64,000 nt of DNA from Pseudomonas tructae (GTDB taxonomy: Bacteria > Pseudomonadota > Gammaproteobacteria > Pseudomonadales > Pseudomonadaceae). A program made the position numbers and the translations under genes. The notes below the pieces were generated by a model. That model was given only the letters and a program-made list of their open reading frames with translations, was not told the origin of the DNA and searched no databases. The DNA lies in contig NZ_CP035952.1 of NCBI RefSeq assembly GCF_004214895.1, positions 2,180,501-2,244,500 of the forward strand, written 5' to 3'. Positions 7,738 through 16,502 of this stretch are shown in pieces (within the stretch, counting starts at the first letter, position 1; every line of letters starts with the position of its first letter).

Positions 7738-9848
7738 CAGAACGCCAGCTCCGCGCTGAAGGACAGTACATGGCGGCTGTCATAACGGTTGTCGTAGATG
7801 GTCGTCGGTTCATCATCCAGGCGTTGCTGGAACATGCCGGCCAGCTCCAGGCTGGTGCGGTTCCAGCGCAGGCGTTTGGCCACGCGCAGGTCGAGGCGTT
7901 CGAAACGGTACTGGTTGAGCGCGTCGTCGCCATAGTAGAAGAGCGCACTGGACCAGCCGTCGCCCCACTCGCGCAGCCAGCCGGCCGAGCCACTGTTGGT
8001 CGCGCTCAGGCGGCGGTCGGCGGGGTTGCTGGCCCAGGCGTCGACGTAGGCGTAGGTCAGGCGCAGGCGATCGGCCGGGCTCAGGCGCCAGTCCAGTTGC
8101 GCTTCGCTGCCACTGAAGCGGGCGTTGTTGCTGTTGCTGGCGATGTACTGGTTGTTGCGCAGTGGCTCGCTGATCATGCCGGTGATTTCGTCGTAGAACA
8201 GCTTGAGGTCGACGCTCAGCTCGGCATCGGCGAAATAACCGTTATAGCCCAGTTCCCGCGAGCGCATACGCTCCTGTTCCAGATCGCCCGGGCCGCGGGT
8301 CTTGACGAAGTACTCGGCATTACGCTGGCCAAAGGCACCGGGCTCCAGGTTGTTGACCCGGTAACTCCAGTTGACGTTGTTCTCGAACATGTCCGGCGAG
8401 CGCACCGCTTCGGAGTACACCGCGCGCAAACCGTGGCGCGGGGTGATCAGGTAGTTGACCGCAACCCGCGGGGTCAGCGAGCTGCCTGACAGGCGGGCAT
8501 CTTCATACATGGCCCCGCCCTGCAGGATCCAGTGCTCGCTGGCGCGCCATTCCAGGTGGCCGAACAGGCGCCAGGTGCTGTCGTCCAGGCTGCCATTGAA
8601 GTAGGTCTGGGAGTCGGCACGGTCGTAGCGCAAGTTGGCGCCGCTGACCAGGCGCAGGTTGTCGGCCAGGCTCAGGGTGTCCTGTACTTCAATGTCGTAG
8701 CGGGTTTCCCGGGTGCTTTGGTCGATATCGCCGCAGACCTGTTGCGAGCCGCCATTGCGCCATTGCTGCTGGACCTGCTCGGCCAGGGCGCGCTCCTCAC
8801 TGTTGCCGGCGGGCAAGGGCGAGGTGATGTTGCGCGCCACTTGCTCGGCGTAGTTCGGGTTCAGGCGCCACAGTTGGGTCAGTTGCGGGCTGAATGACAG
8901 CGCCGCATCACAGGCACGCCATACCTGCTCGCGTTCCCAATGCTGGGCCGAGCCTTGCACATAAAGGCTGTGATCGGGGTTGAAATCGATGTTCCAGCGC
9001 AGCGAACCGGCGTAGTCCTTGGCATTGACATCGGCGTTGTTGCCAGCCGCCGTGACGTAGGGGAACACCGGCTTATAGGTGTAAGGCCGCTGATCGCTGC
9101 CTTCCTTGGCCGAAAACTGCCATTCCAGGCTCTGATTATTGGTCAGGGTGTGGCTGGCGCTCAAACCCAGGCGGTTGAGACGGCGGCTGTCACGGTAGTC
9201 CTGGCCACGATGGTTCTCGTCGAAGCCGTCATCCTGCATGCCCGACAGCGACAGGCGCAGGTCGCCGCCATCCCATCCCAGCCCCTGGCTTGCGTACCAG
9301 TCATTGATGCCACGCTGGCCACGGGTGACCTTGAGGCGCGTGCCATGGCTGTCAGCCGGGCTGCGGGTGAGGATGTTGACTACCGCCATCAGGGCGTTGG
9401 CACCATAGCTGACGGTATTGGGGCCGCGGAACACCTCGATGCGCTCGATGTCTTCCATGGCCAGCGGGATATCGCTCCAGTCCACGGTGGCCAGGCCCGC
9501 ACGGTACACCGAGCGGCCGTCGATCAGCACCTGCATGCGCCGCGCATCGTTGACATTGCTGCCATGGTAATTGACCGTTGGCTGGTTGCCGGCGCCATAG
9601 CCGATCATCATTCCCGGCACCAGGCGTAGCAGTTCGGGAATGTCGCGGGCGCCGCTGGCGCGAATCAGCTCGTTGTCGAGCACGGTCATACTGCCCGGTA
9701 CGGCAGCGGGTGATTGCTTGAGCCGGGTGGCCGTGAGTATTTGCGGCAGGGCCTGGCTGTCGACAAACAGGTCGTCCGCCAGACCGGGGCCGCTGAGCAG
9801 GGCCGTCAGCAGTAATAAAGGGCGTTTGGGGCGCGGGCCAAAAGACAC
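7737..9848 (-). CDS. TonB-dependent receptor
   Basis: An outer-membrane receptor of about 703 residues: a plug domain (about 30-145, with 'GARDIPELLRLVPGMMIGYG' and 'VEVFRGPNTVSYGANALMAVVN') followed by a 22-strand-type barrel ending in an aromatic residue ('VLSFSAELAF'). I chose the GTG at 9848, which has AAGG 7 bases upstream and starts directly into a signal peptide ('PLLLLTALLSGPGLA'); an ATG at 9902 would add 18 residues that do not look like a leader. There is no STN signalling domain, so it does not appear to use an ECF sigma relay. First gene of the receptor - binding protein - hybrid kinase operon. The ligand is unknown. Confidence 0.85.
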   Translation of the reverse strand: MSFGPRPKRPLLLLTALLSGPGLADDLFVDSQALPQILTATRLKQSPAAVPGSMTVLDNELIRASGARDIPELLRLVPGMMIGYGAGNQPTVNYHGSNVNDARRMQVLIDGRSVYRAGLATVDWSDIPLAMEDIERIEVFRGPNTVSYGANALMAVVNILTRSPADSHGTRLKVTRGQRGINDWYASQGLGWDGGDLRLSLSGMQDDGFDENHRGQDYRDSRRLNRLGLSASHTLTNNQSLEWQFSAKEGSDQRPYTYKPVFPYVTAAGNNADVNAKDYAGSLRWNIDFNPDHSLYVQGSAQHWEREQVWRACDAALSFSPQLTQLWRLNPNYAEQVARNITSPLPAGNSEERALAEQVQQQWRNGGSQQVCGDIDQSTRETRYDIEVQDTLSLADNLRLVSGANLRYDRADSQTYFNGSLDDSTWRLFGHLEWRASEHWILQGGAMYEDARLSGSSLTPRVAVNYLITPRHGLRAVYSEAVRSPDMFENNVNWSYRVNNLEPGAFGQRNAEYFVKTRGPGDLEQERMRSRELGYNGYFADAELSVDLKLFYDEITGMISEPLRNNQYIASNSNNARFSGSEAQLDWRLSPADRLRLTYAYVDAWASNPADRRLSATNSGSAGWLREWGDGWSSALFYYGDDALNQYRFERLDLRVAKRLRWNRTSLELAGMFQQRLDDEPTTIYDNRYDSRHVLSFSAELAF

Positions 9849-9974
9849 AGTGCGGCCTTGGTAACAGGTTGAAGTCGGGCATGTTAACCGAGTGGTGAGC
9901 ATTTTCCAGTCACGCCGCGACAGTTCCCAAGGCTGATTCGGTCATCTGCCACTGGCTCTGGCACTGACGCTCCG

Positions 9975-9980
9975 TATAAT
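9975..9980 (+). promoter_or_regulatory. Perfect TATAAT -10 box upstream of gpsA
   Basis: TATAAT lies 40 bases before the gpsA start. The hexamer 17 bases upstream (CTGGCT, 9952-9957) matches the -35 consensus at only 3 of 6 positions, so this is a -10-dominated sigma-70 candidate. It serves the divergent plus strand after the minus-strand receptor operon. Confidence 0.45.
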
Positions 9981-10019
9981 GCGCAGGTCGCCACTTAAAT
10001 GGGTTTTAACGGATTGGAT

Positions 10020-11045
10020 ATGACTGAACAGCAGCCTGTTGCAGTTCTGGGAGGCGGGAGTTTCGGCACCGCCGTGGCGAATCTGCTGGCGGAAAACGGT
10101 GTTCGGGTGCGGCAATGGATGCGCGACCCCGAGCAGGCCGACGCCATGCGCACCAACCGCGAAAACCCGCGCTACCTCAAGGGTATCAAACTGCATGCCG
10201 GGGTCGAGCCGGTCAACGACCTGCTGGCGACCCTGCAGGCCTGCGAGCTGATCTTCGTTGCGCTCCCCTCCAGCGCCCTGCGCAGTGTGCTGGCCGAACA
10301 TGCGCAACGGCTCGGCGGCAAGATGCTGGTCAGCCTGACCAAGGGCATCGAGGCACAAAGCTTCAAGCTGATGAGCCAGATCCTCGAAGAAATCGCCCCT
10401 CAGGCGCGCATCGGTGTGTTGTCGGGGCCCAACCTTGCCCGCGAGGTGGCCGAGCACGCGCTGACAGCCACGGTGGTCGCAAGTGAAGACGAAGCATTGT
10501 GCCAGCGCGTCCAGGCGGTACTGCACGGGCGCACCTTTCGCGTGTACGCCAGTAGCGATCGCTTTGGCGTTGAGCTGGGCGGAGCACTGAAGAACGTCTA
10601 CGCCATCATCGCCGGCATGGCAGTGGCCCTGGGCATGGGCGAGAACACCAAGAGCATGCTGATCACCCGCGCCCTGGCCGAGATGACCCGCTTTGCCGTA
10701 AGCCAGGGTGCCAACCCGATGACCTTCCTGGGCCTGGCCGGGGTCGGCGACCTGATCGTCACCTGCTCCTCGCCCAAGAGCCGCAACTACCAGGTCGGCC
10801 ATGCCCTGGGCCAGGGCCTGAGCCTGGAGGAGGCGGTCAGCCGCCTGGGCGAAGTGGCTGAAGGGGTGAACACCCTCAAGGTACTCAAGGTCAAAGCCCA
10901 GGAGGTGCAGGTGTACATGCCTCTGGTGGCCGGGTTGCACGCGATTCTGTTCGAAGGCCGGACCCTGACCCAGGTGATCGAGCTGCTGATGCGCGGCGAG
11001 CCGAAAACCGACGTCGACTTTATCTCTACCAGCGGTTTCAACTAA
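10020..11045 (+). CDS. gpsA: NAD(P)-dependent glycerol-3-phosphate dehydrogenase
   Basis: GpsA reduces dihydroxyacetone phosphate to sn-glycerol 3-phosphate, the backbone for phospholipid synthesis, in the cytoplasm. 341 residues, the family norm. The N-terminal Rossmann motif '[21 protein letters not shown]' and the catalytic-region motif '[23 protein letters not shown]' (containing the conserved Lys) are clear. I used the ATG at 10020 because translation from the upstream ATG at 9999 would add seven residues ahead of the usual start. It heads an apparent operon with the DUF4389 gene and sixA. Confidence 0.96.
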   Translation: MTEQQPVAVLGGGSFGTAVANLLAENGVRVRQWMRDPEQADAMRTNRENPRYLKGIKLHAGVEPVNDLLATLQACELIFVALPSSALRSVLAEHAQRLGGKMLVSLTKGIEAQSFKLMSQILEEIAPQARIGVLSGPNLAREVAEHALTATVVASEDEALCQRVQAVLHGRTFRVYASSDRFGVELGGALKNVYAIIAGMAVALGMGENTKSMLITRALAEMTRFAVSQGANPMTFLGLAGVGDLIVTCSSPKSRNYQVGHALGQGLSLEEAVSRLGEVAEGVNTLKVLKVKAQEVQVYMPLVAGLHAILFEGRTLTQVIELLMRGEPKTDVDFISTSGFN

Positions 11046-11058
11046 GCAGGAGCAGGAT

Positions 11059-11406
11059 ATGAACGAATCCCCGAACCAGACCCAGCGCGAGTCGATTATC
11101 TTGCGCGTGCTGTGGATGCTGGTGTTCCTGGTGGTCTGGCAACTGGCCGAACTGCTGCTGGGCGGCCTGGTGCTGGTACAGCTTGTGTACCGATTGATCT
11201 ATGGTGCACCGAGCGCCAGCCTGATGAATTTCGGCGACAGCCTGAGCCAGTTTCTGGCGCAGATCGGCCGATTTGGCAGTTTTCACAGCGACCAGAAGCC
11301 CTGGCCGTTCGCTGATTGGCCAACCCCGCGTGCGCCGGAAGGTGAAGCCGCGCACAGCGTGCCGCCTGCGCCGCACCCGGTGCGCGACGAAGAGCCGAAG
11401 CTGTGA
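11059..11406 (+). CDS. DUF4389 domain-containing inner-membrane protein
   Basis: 115 residues: a short hydrophilic start, one or two membrane segments ('ILRVLWMLVFLVVWQLAELLLGG' and 'LVLVQLVYRLIYG', about 14-50), then an amphipathic stretch ('LSQFLAQIGRFGSFHSDQKPWPF') and a Pro-rich tail. This matches the DUF4389 family as I know it. Its position between gpsA and sixA is common in pseudomonads. GGAGCAGGAT upstream serves as ribosome site. Function unknown. Confidence 0.75.
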   Translation: MNESPNQTQRESIILRVLWMLVFLVVWQLAELLLGGLVLVQLVYRLIYGAPSASLMNFGDSLSQFLAQIGRFGSFHSDQKPWPFADWPTPRAPEGEAAHSVPPAPHPVRDEEPKL

Positions 11407-11858
11407 AGCTCTGGGTTCTGCGCCACGGCGAGGCCGAGCAGCGGGCCAACACCGACGCCGAGCGCCGGCTCACCGCCCATGGGCGCGAGCAGGTGCTGCG
11501 CAGTGCGGCGGTGCTGCTTGGCCAGCCGCTGCAGGTGATTCTTGCCAGCCCGTATGTACGGGCCCAGCAGACGGCTGCACTGGTCCACGAGGCCCTCGGC
11601 TTCATCCAACCGGTGCAGACCGTGCCTTGGCTGACGCCTGACAGTGACCCGCAAGCGGTCATCACCGAGCTGGAAAAACTGGGTGTGAAGCAGGTGTTGC
11701 TGGTCAGTCACCAGCCGTTGGTGGGTAACCTGGTCAGCCTGCTTGCGCATGGCAACCATCAGTATCCGGCGCCCATGAGCACCGCCAGCCTGGCGCAGCT
11801 CGAAGGCGATTGGCCGTTGGCCGGCCTGATGACCCTGCGCAACCTGCATCACCCATGA
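11403..11858 (+). CDS. sixA: Phosphohistidine phosphatase SixA
   Basis: A 151-residue histidine phosphatase superfamily protein. SixA removes phosphate from phosphohistidine proteins, studied on ArcB Hpt and the nitrogen phosphotransferase system. The signature 'LRHGEAE' puts the nucleophile at His8, and a second His is in 'LLVSHQPLVGNL'. The start is GTG at 11403, overlapping the stop of the previous gene (GTGA), which indicates translational coupling. Confidence 0.9.
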   Translation: MKLWVLRHGEAEQRANTDAERRLTAHGREQVLRSAAVLLGQPLQVILASPYVRAQQTAALVHEALGFIQPVQTVPWLTPDSDPQAVITELEKLGVKQVLLVSHQPLVGNLVSLLAHGNHQYPAPMSTASLAQLEGDWPLAGLMTLRNLHHP

Positions 11859-11895
11859 GTCACCCTGAACAACAATGACAACAAGGATCGAGTCA

Positions 11896-12339
11896 ATGAG
11901 TCTGTGGCATACCCAACCGGATATCGAGCACCTCAACGCCCTGCAGAAGAACACCATCGGCGAGGTGCTGGATATCCGCTTTGAATCCTTCACCCAGGAT
12001 TCACTCAGCGCCAGCATGGTGGTTGATCACCGCACCCATCAGCCTTACGGCCTGCTGCATGGCGGTGCCTCGGTGGTGCTGGCCGAAACTGTCGGCTCCA
12101 TGGCCAGTTGCCTGTGCATCGACCTGCAGAAATTCTACTGCGTAGGCCTGGAAATCAACGCCAACCACTTGCGTGGTATCCGCAGCGGGCGGGTGACGGC
12201 GACGGCCAAAGCCGTGCACATCGGCCGCAGTACCCACGTCTGGGATATTCGCCTGAGCAGCGACGAGGGCAAGGCCAGTTGCATTTCGCGTCTGACCATC
12301 GCCGTGATTCCCCTCGGCCAGGATGCACCGAGCCGTTGA
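11896..12339 (+). CDS. Hotdog-fold thioesterase (PaaI/YdiI/MenI-like)
   Basis: 147 residues of hotdog fold. The helix motif 'PYGLLHGGASVVLAETVGSMAS' contains the 'HGG' and the downstream Glu that act in acyl-CoA hydrolysis in the PaaI/EntH/MenI group; 'VGLEINANHLRG' is the typical next strand. I prefer the ATG at 11896, with AAGGA 8 bases upstream, over the ATG at 11875, which has no ribosome site. The acyl-CoA substrate cannot be read from the sequence. Confidence 0.85.
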   Translation: MSLWHTQPDIEHLNALQKNTIGEVLDIRFESFTQDSLSASMVVDHRTHQPYGLLHGGASVVLAETVGSMASCLCIDLQKFYCVGLEINANHLRGIRSGRVTATAKAVHIGRSTHVWDIRLSSDEGKASCISRLTIAVIPLGQDAPSR

Positions 12340-12430
12340 TCGACCTGATATTTTTACCAGTTGTCGGGCAGTGCCTGCCTTGCTAGCGTGCGATCAGGTG
12401 GCGGGGCAGGGTGTCCCAGGGAATTTGACA

Positions 12431-12778
12431 ATGAGTGGTAGACATCTGGATCTGGTGTACTCGGCCGACGTGCGGCCGGCGCTGAACAAGGTACAACGGC
12501 ACCAGGCGCTGGATTTTGCCGAGTACCGCCTGTTGCAGGACAGCGCCGACGCCAAGCTTGATTACCTGTTGCGCAAGTTCGAGGGGCAGTACGAGCTGGA
12601 GCAACTGCGCCAGGCCTGCATTCGCACATCCCACCTGCTGCAGACCAGTTGCCTGGCCCTGCGTCGGCTGGATCTCGATGCCGAAGACAAACGCCGCGCC
12701 CGCGAGGCCCTGGAGCAACAGCTGGCCTATATGCAGGCCTGTCTGCGGCGCTCGATGGCCAGTTTTGGCGAGTATTGA
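12431..12778 (+). CDS. Hypothetical helical protein
   Basis: A 115-residue soluble protein without signal peptide or membrane segment, rich in Leu, Arg, Gln and Glu. It probably folds as a helical bundle ('LLQDSADAKLDYLLRKFEGQYELEQLRQACIRT', split by short turns). The ATG at 12431 starts a sensible N-terminus; the upstream in-frame extension to 12323 reads through intergenic DNA. It lies between the thioesterase and hydrolase genes on the same strand. I do not recognise the family. Confidence 0.6.
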   Translation: MSGRHLDLVYSADVRPALNKVQRHQALDFAEYRLLQDSADAKLDYLLRKFEGQYELEQLRQACIRTSHLLQTSCLALRRLDLDAEDKRRAREALEQQLAYMQACLRRSMASFGEY

Positions 12779-12870
12779 CCTGATTGCCGTCGTCGATGGC
12801 TTTTCCGGACATTGCCGCAGTGGCTAGGGTTGCCGACAATGAGCCATCACTTGCCTTCGGATTGGCGGCC

Positions 12871-13665
12871 ATGTCGCAGCAGATCTTTTTCGCCCATGCC
12901 AATGGTTTTCCTTCGGCCACTTACGGCAAGCTCTTCGCCGCGCTGGCGCCAGACTACCAGGTGACTCACCTGCCTCAGCATGCCCACGATCCGCGCTTTC
13001 CGGTCAATGACAACTGGCAGAGCCTGGTTGATGAGCTGATTCATCACCTGCAGCAGCAGCCGGGCCCGGTTTGGGGTGTCGGTCATTCTTTGGGCGGGGT
13101 GTTGCATCTGCATGCGGCGTTGCGCTGCCCGCAGTATTACCGTGGCGTGGTGATGCTCGATTCACCGGTGCTGACCCGGGTCGACCAGTGGCTGATCCAG
13201 GCGGCCAAGCGCATGGGCTTCATCGATCGCATCACCCCGGCCGGGCGTACCCTGGGGCGGCGCGAAGCCTTTGCCGACCGCGACAGCGCGCGGGCCTACT
13301 TTGCCGGCAAAAGCCTGTTCCGGCACTTTGACCCTGAGTGCCTGGATGCCTACCTTGAACATGGCCTGCAAGCGGATGACGGCGGTTTGCGCCTGCGCTT
13401 TGACCCGGCCACCGAAATCAGCATCTACCGCAGCCTGCCGCATACCAGCCCAAGCCCTGCCAGGCAATTGAAACTGCCCCTGGCCATGGTCCGGGGCAGC
13501 CACAGCCGGGTGGTCAAGCGCCATCACGCCCTGGCCGTGCGTGGCATGCCCCGGGGCGAGTACCACAGTTTGCCGGGCGGGCACATGTTCCCACTGGAGC
13601 ACCCGACCGATACCGCAAGCCTGATCAAGGGCCTGTTCGATCGCTGGCAGGACACACCGGCATGA
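12871..13665 (+). CDS. Alpha/beta hydrolase
   Basis: 264 residues of alpha/beta-hydrolase fold with nucleophile Ser73 in 'VGHSLGG', an N-terminal 'FFAHANGFPSATYGKLF' that forms the oxyanion region, and a C-terminal 'LPGGHMFPLEHP' supplying the catalytic His. The start at 12871 gives the usual N-terminus; the longer frame from 12784 reads through the intergenic stretch. The stop overlaps the next hydrolase gene by 4 bases (ATGA), so the two hydrolases are translationally coupled. Substrate unknown. Confidence 0.85.
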   Translation: MSQQIFFAHANGFPSATYGKLFAALAPDYQVTHLPQHAHDPRFPVNDNWQSLVDELIHHLQQQPGPVWGVGHSLGGVLHLHAALRCPQYYRGVVMLDSPVLTRVDQWLIQAAKRMGFIDRITPAGRTLGRREAFADRDSARAYFAGKSLFRHFDPECLDAYLEHGLQADDGGLRLRFDPATEISIYRSLPHTSPSPARQLKLPLAMVRGSHSRVVKRHHALAVRGMPRGEYHSLPGGHMFPLEHPTDTASLIKGLFDRWQDTPA

Positions 13666-14516
13666 GTCGCGAAATAGAGGAAATCCGCCTGAACCTTGGC
13701 CATATCGAACTGGCCGCGCACCTGTTCGGCCCCGCCGATGGCCTGCCGGTCATCGCCTTGCACGGCTGGCTCGACAACGCCAACAGTTTTGCCCGCCTGG
13801 CGCCGCAACTAAAGGGCTTGCGCATTCTGGCCCTGGACTTGGCCGGCCATGGTCACTCCGAGCATCGTCCGGCCGGCGCCAGCTATGCCCTGGCCGATTA
13901 CGTCCACGATGTATTGCGGGTCGCCGAGCAGATGGGCTGGGCGCGTTTTGCCCTGCTCGGGCACTCGCTGGGGGCGATCATCTCGGTGCTGCTGGCCGGC
14001 GCGATGCCCGAGCGGGTCAGCCACCTGGCCTTGATCGACGGGGTGATCCCGCCCACCAGCGGCCCGCAGGATGCCGCCGAACGCATGGGCATGGCCCTGC
14101 AGGCGCAGTTACGCCTGGACAGTAAACGCAAGGCGGTACACCCGACCTTCGAGCAGGCCATCGAAGCACGTATCAAGGGTATGGTTGCGGTCAGCCGTGA
14201 AGCTGCCGAGCTGCTGGCCCAGCGCGGGCTGATGCCCGTGCCTGGAGGCTTCACCTGGCGCAGTGACAGCCGCCTGACCTTGCCGTCGCCCACCCGTCTC
14301 AATCAAGACCAGGCCATGAGCTTCGTGCAGCGCATCGCCTGCCCGGCGAAGCTGGTGGTGGCCGCGGACGGCATGCTGGCGCGCCATGGCGAGCTGCTCG
14401 AGCAGCTACCCTTTGCCCGTGAGCAATTGCCGGGCGGGCATCACCTGCATCTGAATGACGATGCGGGTGCAACCCTTGTTGCAGACTGTTTCAATCGCTT
14501 CTTTGGCATTTCTTGA
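13662..14516 (+). CDS. Alpha/beta hydrolase
   Basis: 284 residues with oxyanion motif 'ALHGWLDNANSF' near residue 33, nucleophile Ser102 in 'LLGHSLGAI', an acid residue in the C-terminal part and catalytic His in 'LPGGHHLHLND'. The family resembles serine hydrolase-like (SERHL/MhpC) enzymes. It overlaps the preceding hydrolase gene by 4 bases and has a similar fold; the two may act on related esters or amides, which is inference. Confidence 0.85.
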   Translation: MSREIEEIRLNLGHIELAAHLFGPADGLPVIALHGWLDNANSFARLAPQLKGLRILALDLAGHGHSEHRPAGASYALADYVHDVLRVAEQMGWARFALLGHSLGAIISVLLAGAMPERVSHLALIDGVIPPTSGPQDAAERMGMALQAQLRLDSKRKAVHPTFEQAIEARIKGMVAVSREAAELLAQRGLMPVPGGFTWRSDSRLTLPSPTRLNQDQAMSFVQRIACPAKLVVAADGMLARHGELLEQLPFAREQLPGGHHLHLNDDAGATLVADCFNRFFGIS

Positions 14517-14566
14517 CTTGTGGCGGGCAACTGTCGAGGCTTGGCGGGTTGAACAGGGAGACAACC

Positions 14567-14635
14567 ATGAACCAGCAAGACACTGCCACATCCGTTGACC
14601 ACCTTGAAGCCCCGTGCTCGGTGGCGTGCCTATGA
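14567..14635 (+). CDS. Candidate 22-codon upstream ORF coupled to the DUF4892 gene
   Basis: An ATG at 14567 with an excellent ribosome site (GGGAGA, 5-6 bases upstream) opens a 22-codon frame whose TGA overlaps the ATG of the DUF4892 gene (ATGA at 14632-14635). The downstream gene itself has only a weak ribosome site, so ribosomes finishing this short frame could re-initiate there. The peptide begins MNQQDTATSVDH and matches nothing I know. Confidence 0.4.
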   Translation: MNQQDTATSVDHLEAPCSVACL

Positions 14636-15426
14636 GGCTCAAACCTTTTATCCAGGCCGCGCTGGTCGGGCTCGGCGTCCTCGCCAGTGCACCGTTGCTG
14701 GCCGAGGGGCTGCCGGTTCCGCTTGACGCCAAAGTGGTCGATCAGCGTGCTGCCGCGCTGCAGGAACGCATCTACCCACTGGGTAGCCTACGCAAGATCA
14801 GTAACCAGTTGCGCGTCGAAGGCAAGATAGAGAGCCGTGGTGAGGTCAGTTCAGTCACCTATGAGCTGCCGCGTGAGCGCAGTGCCAACGAAGCCTTCGC
14901 CGCCGCCCGGGAAACCCTGCAGAAGGACGGTGGCTATCCGCTGTTCTGGTGCCAGGCCCGCGACTGTGGGGAGAACAGCCTGTGGGCCAACGAGGTGTTC
15001 AAGAATTCCCGCCTCGGTGGCGCGGACGACCAACAAGCCTTCATCCTGCTGCGTCGCTCCGCCGAGCAGAGCAACACGCTGGTGGCCCTCTACAGCATCA
15101 CCCGCGGCAACAAGCGCGCCTACCTTCACGTCGAGGAATTCGTTGCCGACGCCCCCCTGGGTGAAGTGCTGCCAACCCCGGCCACGGTGCTGCGCGAACT
15201 GCGCGACACCGGCAAGCTCGACTACCCTGATCTGGATGAGCCACAGGCGGCCTGGGTCACGCTGCTGGGCCGCAGCCTGAACTTGGACAGCACCTTGCGC
15301 GTGACCCTGAGCGGTGACCAGGCCGAGGTCTGGCGCGAGCAACTGGTCACGGCTGGGGTGCGCTCGTCGCGGCTGGACGTGGGCCAGGCCAAGACTGACG
15401 GTTTTCACGTCGAACTGATTCGTTGA
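14632..15426 (+). CDS. DUF4892 domain-containing exported protein
   Basis: 264 residues starting with a signal peptide ('FIQAALVGLGVLASAPLLAEG'), so periplasmic or lipid-free exported. The body contains 'FWCQARDCGENSLWANEVF', with two Cys that could form a disulfide, and a C-terminal half like an OmpA-type peptidoglycan-binding fold ('VTLLGRSLNLDSTLRVTLSGD'). This matches the DUF4892 family in pseudomonads. I used the ATG at 14632 rather than the in-frame GTG at 14614. It is followed 9 bases later by the AI-2E transporter gene. Confidence 0.7.
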   Translation: MRLKPFIQAALVGLGVLASAPLLAEGLPVPLDAKVVDQRAAALQERIYPLGSLRKISNQLRVEGKIESRGEVSSVTYELPRERSANEAFAAARETLQKDGGYPLFWCQARDCGENSLWANEVFKNSRLGGADDQQAFILLRRSAEQSNTLVALYSITRGNKRAYLHVEEFVADAPLGEVLPTPATVLRELRDTGKLDYPDLDEPQAAWVTLLGRSLNLDSTLRVTLSGDQAEVWREQLVTAGVRSSRLDVGQAKTDGFHVELIR

Positions 15427-15435
15427 TCGAGAAAC

Positions 15436-16491
15436 ATGATGGCCAATAACGACCGCCTGTTGGTGCAGATCATCTTGCTGGCGCTATTGGGCGCCGGCCT
15501 GTGGGTGATGGCGCCGTTCATTTCGGCGCTGTTGTGGGGCGCCATCCTGGCCTATGCCAGCTGGCCACTGATGCGCTTGTTGACCCGCTTGCTCGGCGGT
15601 CGCGAAACCCTGGCCGCAGGCTTGCTGACCAGCTTGTGGATCCTGCTGGTGGCGTTGCCGCTGGTGTGGCTGGGCTTCAACCTGGCGGATCACATCCGCG
15701 ACGCCACGGCGTTCGTGCGTGACGTGCAGGTCGATGGCCTGCCCGATGCACCGGGCTGGCTGGGCGGCGTCCCATTCGTGGGCGAACGCCTGGTGGGTAT
15801 GTGGGACACCATCGATCAGCAAGGTGCGGCCTTGCTGATGACGATCAAGCCTTACCTGGGCCAGGTCGGCAACTGGCTGCTGGCGCGCAGCGCGCAGATC
15901 GGCAGCGGCATCCTCGAGCTGACCCTGAGCCTGGTCTTCGTGTTCTTTTTCTACCGCGACGGGCCGAGGCTTGCGGCGTTTGTCCTGCGTTTGCTGGACC
16001 GGCTGGTGGGCGAGCGTGGCGAGTATTACCTGGAACTGGTGGCCGGTACCGTGCAACGGGTGGTCAACGGCGTGATCGGCACGGCGGCGGCGCAAGCCGT
16101 GCTGGCGCTGATCGGCTTCCTGATTGCCGGTGTACCGGGGGCACTGGTGCTGGGGATCGTCACCTTCATGCTCAGCCTGATCCCCATGGGCCCGCCACTG
16201 GCCTGGATACCGGCCACCGCCTGGCTGGCCTGGCAGGGCGAGTACGGCATGGCGGTGTTCCTCGGCCTCTGGGGGACTTTCATCATCAGTGGCGTCGACA
16301 ACGTGCTCAAACCCTACCTGATCAGCCGTGGCGGCAACCTGCCGCTGGTAATCGTCCTGCTCGGGGTGTTTGGCGGCCTGCTGGCCTTCGGTTTTATCGG
16401 CCTGTTCATTGGCCCGACCTTGCTGGCGGTGGCCTACAGCCTGCTACTGGATTGGTCGCGCAGCGGGCCGGTGGCGCCGCCGCGTACCTGA
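15436..16491 (+). CDS. AI-2E family transporter (PerM/YdiK-like permease)
   Basis: A 351-residue polytopic inner-membrane protein of the AI-2E transporter superfamily. Seven or eight hydrophobic segments are visible, starting with 'LLALLGAGLWVMAPFISALLWG' and ending with 'GLLAFGFIGLFIGPTLLAVAYSLL'. The family motifs 'FFFYRDG' and 'GVDNVLKPYLISRGGNLPL' are intact. The transported solute is not proven for this family. It is the last core gene before the island; its stop is about 10 bases from the left end of the IS630 element. Confidence 0.88.
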   Translation: MMANNDRLLVQIILLALLGAGLWVMAPFISALLWGAILAYASWPLMRLLTRLLGGRETLAAGLLTSLWILLVALPLVWLGFNLADHIRDATAFVRDVQVDGLPDAPGWLGGVPFVGERLVGMWDTIDQQGAALLMTIKPYLGQVGNWLLARSAQIGSGILELTLSLVFVFFFYRDGPRLAAFVLRLLDRLVGERGEYYLELVAGTVQRVVNGVIGTAAAQAVLALIGFLIAGVPGALVLGIVTFMLSLIPMGPPLAWIPATAWLAWQGEYGMAVFLGLWGTFIISGVDNVLKPYLISRGGNLPLVIVLLGVFGGLLAFGFIGLFIGPTLLAVAYSLLLDWSRSGPVAPPRT

Positions 16492-16502
16492 GGTGATGGT
16501 CT

